A DNA stretch of 40,769 nt. Origin: Pseudomonadota bacterium (lineage in GTDB: Bacteria > Pseudomonadota > Alphaproteobacteria > UBA9655). How positions within the stretch are numbered: position 1 is the stretch's first letter; every line of letters begins with the position of its first letter. The stretch covers positions 1-40,769 of the forward strand of contig JAFECQ010000002.1 in NCBI GenBank assembly GCA_018242065.1. Reading direction: 5' to 3'. Positions 35,843 through 40,769 of the stretch are shown piece after piece. A program made the position numbers and the translations under genes. Below the pieces are notes generated by a model. It was not told the DNA's origin and made no database searches. It saw only the letters and a program-made list of their open reading frames with translations.

Positions 35843-36586
35843 ATGACTTTCATAAATTTAAACAATGTTCATCTTGATTTTCCTATATACAACGCTCAGT
35901 CTTTTTCTTTGCGGCATTCTCTTGTTAAGGCAGCAACTGGCGGAATAATGAAAAGAAAAAAGGATGTCATCACTGTATCTGCCTTAAAGAATATAACTTT
36001 TTCATTACAGTGTGGAGATCGTTTAGGTCTTATTGGCCACAATGGTTCTGGGAAAACAACATTGCTAAAATTGCTCGCGGGTATTTACACTCCTACTGCA
36101 GGGAAAATCCAAACCAAAGGGAAAATTTCCACTCTCTTTGACATACTTCTTGGATCTCAAGATGATATGACAGGATTTGAGAACCTTTATCTTTCTAGTA
36201 TTACTCGTGGAAAATCAATTGTCGAAACAAAACGTTCTCTCAAAGAAATGGCCAACTTCACAGAATTAGGAGATTACTTGCATGTTCCCATGCGGACGTA
36301 TTCCTCTGGAATGAAGCTCAGGGTCGGATTTGCTGTCGCTACAGAAGGCACTCCAGATATTTTGCTTATTGATGAAATTTTTGGAACAGGAGATCAAAAT
36401 TTTGTTGAGAAATCTTCTCAAAGACTTAAAGATTTAATCAACCGATCGGGTATACTGGTTTTTTCAAGTCATTCAAAAGAGCTCTTAAGACAGCTCTGTA
36501 ATAAAGTTATGATCCTAGAACATGGTGAAATTAAGGCCATGGGTGAAACAGAAGAAATTCTCTCTTTTTATGATGCAAATCATTAA
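35843..36586 (+). CDS. ABC transporter ATP-binding protein (Wzt/KpsT-like)
   Basis: This ATPase partners the upstream permease. The 247 residues have Walker A GHNGSGKT (65-72), the polysaccharide-exporter signature YSSGMKLRV (153-161), Walker B ILLIDEI (173-179) and the H-loop His210. The short length shows it lacks the C-terminal carbohydrate-binding domain of O9a-type Wzt, so it resembles KpsT-type or other non-capping exporters. A 27-base gap separates it from the MotA-like gene. Confidence 0.92.
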   Translation: MTFINLNNVHLDFPIYNAQSFSLRHSLVKAATGGIMKRKKDVITVSALKNITFSLQCGDRLGLIGHNGSGKTTLLKLLAGIYTPTAGKIQTKGKISTLFDILLGSQDDMTGFENLYLSSITRGKSIVETKRSLKEMANFTELGDYLHVPMRTYSSGMKLRVGFAVATEGTPDILLIDEIFGTGDQNFVEKSSQRLKDLINRSGILVFSSHSKELLRQLCNKVMILEHGEIKAMGETEEILSFYDANH

Positions 36587-36613
36587 ACGAAGATCGAAAG
36601 AGAAGTCACATAA

Positions 36614-37405
36614 ATGAAAAGTTATATTAAATATAGTTTTATGTTTGTCATAATCGCCTTGTTAATAAAGTTGACTTTTTTCCAAGATACGTCTTTCCAT
36701 TTGATGGAATCAATCAAATATCTATTGGTTCCTCTTATAGACGCATACTTATCAGCATTCCAAGACCCAAATACGTCTTTGTTACTGTTTTTAGCCATTG
36801 TACTTCTTTGCCTTGTTTCTTTATATTGGATATACTTTGAGAAATATATCCCATTGCGAAAAAAAATAGATAATTCTATCGAGGCAGCTGAAGAGGCACA
36901 ATCCGTAATTTATTCCAAGAAAGTATCTGCTTCAGAGGGATTGGTCGGTGTAGAAAATGATGAATTTCTCAAGCCGCTTATTTTAAAATTTAAAAATAGT
37001 TTTCTCTTTAATAAAAAAGATGGTGGAGCTGCAGAGTTTGATTATTTTAATCTAAATATACTTGAAACTAAAGGATTTCCTCTTAAAATTATATCCGCTC
37101 TCCCAGGATACTTCGTGGGAATTGGATTAATTTTTACCTTTTTAGGTTTAGTAGCCGCTTTATACTTTTCAGCCCAAGGTATGAAAGCGGGTAATTACGC
37201 AGATGCAAAAGCTTCAATGATGCATTTACTTTACGCATCCTCTTTTAAATTTACTACCTCAATTGCTGGGGTATCTGCATCTCTAGTAATATCCGTTCTT
37301 TATAAAGCATTACTCCACAAACTTCATTTAAAATTATGTAAGCTAGAAGAAGTGATGGAAAGCATATTTTATGCCTTTCGTACAAATAATAATGAGTTGA
37401 GCTAA
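36614..37405 (+). CDS. MotA/TolQ/ZorA-like ion-channel motor subunit
   Basis: This is a 263-residue protein with four predicted helices: about 7-22, 55-75, 162-187 and 206-230. Helices 3 and 4 carry the stator signature: ALPGYFVGIGLIFTFLGL (162-179), and FKFTTSIAGVSASL (211-224) with paired Thr residues like those lining MotA, ExbB and TolQ channels. A cytoplasmic loop of about 85 residues separates helices 2 and 3. There is only a short tail after helix 4, so the long intracellular tail of ZorA is missing. It directly abuts the MotB-like gene, which supports a two-component complex. The specific family is unknown to me. Confidence 0.75.
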   Translation: MKSYIKYSFMFVIIALLIKLTFFQDTSFHLMESIKYLLVPLIDAYLSAFQDPNTSLLLFLAIVLLCLVSLYWIYFEKYIPLRKKIDNSIEAAEEAQSVIYSKKVSASEGLVGVENDEFLKPLILKFKNSFLFNKKDGGAAEFDYFNLNILETKGFPLKIISALPGYFVGIGLIFTFLGLVAALYFSAQGMKAGNYADAKASMMHLLYASSFKFTTSIAGVSASLVISVLYKALLHKLHLKLCKLEEVMESIFYAFRTNNNELS

Positions 37406-38119
37406 ATGAATCTAAATAAAAATATAGCTGAACCAGATAATTATTATGTTCCTTTTCTTGATTTAATGTCGGGAATTGTCTTTATATTAATGATAATATT
37501 GTCTACAGAACTTCTTAACATAAAGTACGACACACCCACCTCTTCTCAGACAATAAGCAACACAGCCTCAAATGAAATACATTACGATAGTTTAAATCCC
37601 TTGGAATTATTTAAAAGGAATTTTGTTTCTTCAATTTCCATATATTTAAATAACAGAAATATTAAAAATAGTATTTCTAAAGACTATAGCAATATAATTA
37701 TAAATAACATTCCTATTTTTCACAAAAGAAACTTATCCCTCACAAAAGAAGGAAAAAATCTAGCTCTGGGAGTTTCTGAAGCTTTTAACAACAATTTGTT
37801 CCTTAAAATAAATCAACACGAGCAATTTAAGAAAAATATGGAATACCTAAAAGCAATATATATCAATGTATATCCTTTTTCCTCGGAAAATTTTGAGAGT
37901 GCTTTTATCGCTAAATCGTTAGTTTTCTATGGCTATCTTGTAGATAAAAATCCTACGATATTATCGTTTACGAATAGTTACTCCCCCCATCTTATTCGAA
38001 TTAGTGATACAAATTTATTTCCACAATATATTGGGAACAATGCAGAGACGAAGAAAGAAGACACACTGATTATCAATTTTGAATTTGGCTACCCTCAAAA
38101 AGATACGTTAATTTGGTAG
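37406..38119 (+). CDS. MotB/ZorB-like single-helix motor partner
   Basis: This is a 237-residue protein with a short cytoplasmic N-terminus and one membrane helix at about 15-36. YVPFLDLMSGIVFILM places Asp19 followed by LMS, like the proton-carrying Asp of MotB and ZorB (D-x-M-T/S). After a Ser/Thr/Asn-rich linker, residues from about 105 to 230 resemble a diverged OmpA/MotB fold: LSLTKEGKNLALGVSEAF, then a YINVYPF strand in the place of the peptidoglycan-binding core, and SLVFYGYLVD. The GHTD-type residues are not recognisable. The ATG follows the MotA-like stop with no gap. The gene is visibly AT- and Asn/Ile-rich. Confidence 0.65.
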   Translation: MNLNKNIAEPDNYYVPFLDLMSGIVFILMIILSTELLNIKYDTPTSSQTISNTASNEIHYDSLNPLELFKRNFVSSISIYLNNRNIKNSISKDYSNIIINNIPIFHKRNLSLTKEGKNLALGVSEAFNNNLFLKINQHEQFKKNMEYLKAIYINVYPFSSENFESAFIAKSLVFYGYLVDKNPTILSFTNSYSPHLIRISDTNLFPQYIGNNAETKKEDTLIINFEFGYPQKDTLIW

Positions 38120-38176
38120 ATATTAAATCTGGAGCTAAAGCAAGCTATTAGCAATATTGATTTTATCTGAATTTAG

Positions 38177-38206
38177 TTGAAAAAAAGAACATAAATATGC
38201 TAATTA
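38177..38206 (+). promoter_or_regulatory. possible internal promoter before the glycosyltransferase gene
   Basis: In the 130-base gap after the MotB-like gene, TTGAAA (38177-38182) and TAATTA (38201-38206) are 18 bases apart. The -10 match is weak and the region is highly AT-rich. I see no terminator or other structure in this gap. Confidence 0.25.
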
Positions 38207-38249
38207 ACTATCCAGTTACAAAGTACACACATTTTAGTAAGGAAATACA

Positions 38250-40676
38250 ATGAATAAAATTGCGGTTTTGTATTTAGCACGCGTTGGTGATGGATTAATC
38301 CATTTTAAAAATTTTGCTCAATCTTACCAGCGCTATAATGCCGGACAAAATCACGATCTCATTATTATCTACAAAGGTGAATTCACACACGGGCAAAAAG
38401 CAGCCGCAGATCATATTTTTCGCAACATACCACATCAATCATTTTTTGTCCCTGATAACATAGGATTTGACATTCATGCTTACTTACACGTTGCTGAACA
38501 AATAGATCATAAATACATTTGTGTATTCAATACTTATACCCAATTATTAACAGAAAATTGGTTAAAGAACTTTTACGTTCATTTAAAAAAGCCAGACGTT
38601 GGTATCGTAGGAGCCTCGGGGGCTTATGGAAGTCATCTAAATGGCCTCAAATTAATACATCATATGAATTGGCTGTATTTCAATGAAGAAGTTAGTTTTA
38701 GAGATAAAAAGGAATTAAAAAAATACGCAAACACATTCTTAGGGGTTATACCTGATTTTAAATACAAACAATATATGTATTATATGAATTTATATTTAAA
38801 ACCCTTGTATTGGCTTGCTTTAAAAATTGTTTCTCCTATAGTTCGTCTTTTGATGCTTCCTTTTAAAAAAATTAAAATCTCCGATGACTTTTCTCCTAAA
38901 TTCAAGAAGGGACTTTCTGCTACAAAAACAAAATTCTCTACAAAACCGTTAATGCGTTACAATCATCCTTCCTTAAGAGCTAAGTTTGAAAAGCATTGGG
39001 AATACCTCAAGAATGAAACTGAAGCTAATTACGTAAAAGATTTTTTCCCCTTCCCCACTCCTCATATTCGAACGAATGCATTTATGACGCGGAGGGAAAT
39101 TCTGCTTGAATTTCAAGGACTAGGAAAAACAAAACAAGATTGCTACATTTTTGAAGGAGGGAAAAATAGTATAACAAACTGTGTTCTAAAAAAGGGACTT
39201 TCTGCATTAGTCATCGGTACTGACGGAGTTGCTTATTCACCAGACGAATGGCCAAAGAGCCGTAATTTTTGGATGGAAGAACAACAAAATCTAATGGTAA
39301 GCGATAATCAAGTAATTCACTATGCATCTTTATCAAAAGAAGAACGGCAACTACACACTTACTTAATTTGGGGCGACTATATTGGTCCAGCTCCCAAGCT
39401 AATACTTGATTTGGGTTATCAACTCAAGAAATCTGTACCGCTTTTAAGATCATTTAAGCCTGCAAAAGTAAGCATCGTTATACCTACACATAATCGTCTT
39501 CATCTTCTCAAAGATGCCATTTTTTCAGTAATACAACAGCGGAACTCCAACTGGGAACTCGTGATTTTTGATAATGCTTCATCTGACCCTATAGAAGAAT
39601 ATGTAAAATCGTTGAAGGATGAGAGAATTAAATATAAACGATCTAAAACTTTTCTGCCCGTAACAGATAGCTGGAACAAAGCTATGGACGTTGCTACAGG
39701 AGATTATATTATCATGTTAGGAGATGACGACGGTCTGGCTCCTCATTACCTGGAAGTAATAAACAAATATGTGCTAGATTTTAATGAGCCAGATTTTATT
39801 TATTCTGGAAGATTTTATTTTGTACATCCTGCTGCACAATCCGCATATCTTGATGGTTATCTCGATTCATCACATTACGGCTTTTTCTTCTTAACGGAGC
39901 AAAATCCTCCTACATTACAGAAGGCCCCATATTTGCTAAGTGCACGTGACGCACGAGAAGCTTGGTCAAGTTCAATTAATTGCAAACGCCGATTTTCTTT
40001 CAGTATGCAATGTTTCACTTTTAAAAGGTCTTTCTTAGAAACGATTAAAAGGGACGGGCAGTTGTTTCAGAGTCTTTTCCCAGATTATTATTTAGCAAAT
40101 ATTGCCATGGCATATGGTAAATCTATGGTAATTGTTCCTGAACGATTAACTATTCAAGGTGTTTCGACTAAATCATATGGATACATGATGTTTAACAATT
40201 TAGAACAAACGGGAGATGATTTTTTAAACATCAGGGCTTATAAGGATCCCTTATTCAATAAATACAAAGATGTCTTACTCCCCGGTGAAGCTTATCAAGA
40301 TAAATATATTATAACGATGGGGCATGTTGCGAAAAACGCTCCAGGAAATGTAAATCTTAAATCCGGAATCAATCGGTATCGCCGCCATCAGATATTCTAT
40401 AATCTGCGAAAGGAAGACAAAATTAGTTGGTTATGGAGTACTAAGGTTGGGCGTGAGTTAAGAAAAAAACTTAAGACCACAGAATTAGGTTGGACGCTTT
40501 TTATGACACTCTGTTATTCTTTTAATAAGCAAAATAAAAATAGAGTAGTAGAACGTCTTATTAGAAATATAGCGATGCATCAAAATACGGATCAAATTCA
40601 TTATCGCATTTCATCAGGTGAATTTGCAGTATTGCCAGAAATATATGACGTTCTTGAGAAAACAGGATGGAGTTAA
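38250..40676 (+). CDS. Large two-domain glycosyltransferase
   Basis: This 808-residue protein has two transferase-like parts. Residues 1-380 resemble an alphaproteobacterial hypothetical family related to RgpF-type proteins, with CVFNTYTQLLTENW (91-104), VGIVGASGAYGS (117-128) and FPTPHIRTNAFMTRRE (268-283). It carries a non-conserved insert at about 135-265 with a hydrophobic helix near 185-205. Residues 405-640 are a GT2 (GT-A fold) domain with VSIVIPTHNR (407-416), NASSDP and the DXD-type LGDDDG (490-495). The remaining 170 residues are unassigned. AAGGA lies six bases before the ATG. Position behind the exporter genes suggests it builds the exported glycan. Sugars are unknown. Confidence 0.82.
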   Translation: MNKIAVLYLARVGDGLIHFKNFAQSYQRYNAGQNHDLIIIYKGEFTHGQKAAADHIFRNIPHQSFFVPDNIGFDIHAYLHVAEQIDHKYICVFNTYTQLLTENWLKNFYVHLKKPDVGIVGASGAYGSHLNGLKLIHHMNWLYFNEEVSFRDKKELKKYANTFLGVIPDFKYKQYMYYMNLYLKPLYWLALKIVSPIVRLLMLPFKKIKISDDFSPKFKKGLSATKTKFSTKPLMRYNHPSLRAKFEKHWEYLKNETEANYVKDFFPFPTPHIRTNAFMTRREILLEFQGLGKTKQDCYIFEGGKNSITNCVLKKGLSALVIGTDGVAYSPDEWPKSRNFWMEEQQNLMVSDNQVIHYASLSKEERQLHTYLIWGDYIGPAPKLILDLGYQLKKSVPLLRSFKPAKVSIVIPTHNRLHLLKDAIFSVIQQRNSNWELVIFDNASSDPIEEYVKSLKDERIKYKRSKTFLPVTDSWNKAMDVATGDYIIMLGDDDGLAPHYLEVINKYVLDFNEPDFIYSGRFYFVHPAAQSAYLDGYLDSSHYGFFFLTEQNPPTLQKAPYLLSARDAREAWSSSINCKRRFSFSMQCFTFKRSFLETIKRDGQLFQSLFPDYYLANIAMAYGKSMVIVPERLTIQGVSTKSYGYMMFNNLEQTGDDFLNIRAYKDPLFNKYKDVLLPGEAYQDKYIITMGHVAKNAPGNVNLKSGINRYRRHQIFYNLRKEDKISWLWSTKVGRELRKKLKTTELGWTLFMTLCYSFNKQNKNRVVERLIRNIAMHQNTDQIHYRISSGEFAVLPEIYDVLEKTGWS

Positions 40677-40769
40677 TTAACACCTTGTAATGCAACTCTA
40701 ACTCTATACTTCACAATATTTTAGAACAGAGGTGCACCCGGTTTCATTCTTCTCTTGAGTTTTGGTTAA
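40677..40769. other. Right-edge non-coding stretch, nothing recognised
   Basis: These 93 bases after the glycosyltransferase stop contain no open frame of useful length in either direction, no hairpin with a T-run and no repeat of other parts of the window. They may include the edge of a feature continuing beyond the window. Confidence 0.3.

Noticed and set aside
36614-38119. Zorya anti-phage defence system
   Set aside because: The MotA/MotB-like pair resembles ZorA/ZorB, but the long ZorA tail is missing and no zorC, zorD or zorE-like gene is adjacent. The neighbours are glycan-export genes.

Overview
The window is a gene-dense, AT-rich stretch of bacterial chromosome. It looks alphaproteobacterial: it has a TIGR02300/FYDLN-type acidic zinc-ribbon protein next to cmk-rpsA, a MucR/Ros regulator, an alphaproteobacterial-type Fur, an OlsB/PlsC-like pair ahead of miaB, and the run rodZ-hisS-prfA-tilS-ftsH. 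The low GC, short intergenic gaps and a secreted HAD-like protein suggest a host-associated lineage such as Holosporales or Rickettsiales. That placement is inference from gene content only.

Layout. Positions 1-3.4 kb hold a truncated tRNA-Gly, rpsA and cmk on the minus strand, and the divergent FYDLN-type gene. From 3.4 to 11 kb is a plus-strand envelope and tRNA-modification run: ubiA, msbA, a DUF374 acyltransferase, waaA, lpxK, lpxL, tsaB and rimI, with several 4-base overlaps. This covers Kdo addition, 4'-phosphorylation, late acylation and flipping of lipid A. From 11 to 15.2 kb come mucR, fur, an OlsB-like and a PlsC-like acyltransferase, miaB and tRNA-Lys. From 15.2 to 23.6 kb are an SDR, a large AsmA/YhdP-like protein, Bcp, a LysR plus MFS transporter pair, a secreted HAD-fold protein and tRNA-Arg. 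From 23.7 to 34.9 kb is housekeeping: rodZ-like, hisS, prfA, tilS, ftsH, glmS, glmU, secB and an EamA transporter.

The right end (35.0-40.7 kb) is the most unusual part. Five plus-strand genes encode a Wzm/Wzt-type ABC-2 glycan exporter, a MotA/ZorA-like four-helix membrane protein, a MotB/ZorB-like single-helix protein carrying the expected membrane Asp, and an 808-residue protein with two glycosyltransferase-like regions. The two motor genes abut with no gap. The arrangement suggests an ion-driven 5:2-type motor working with surface-polysaccharide synthesis or export. I do not recognise it as a described system.

No CRISPR array, insertion sequence, integrase or origin was seen. No gene-free stretch exceeds about 255 bases. 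The last 93 bases after the glycosyltransferase gene hold nothing I can identify.
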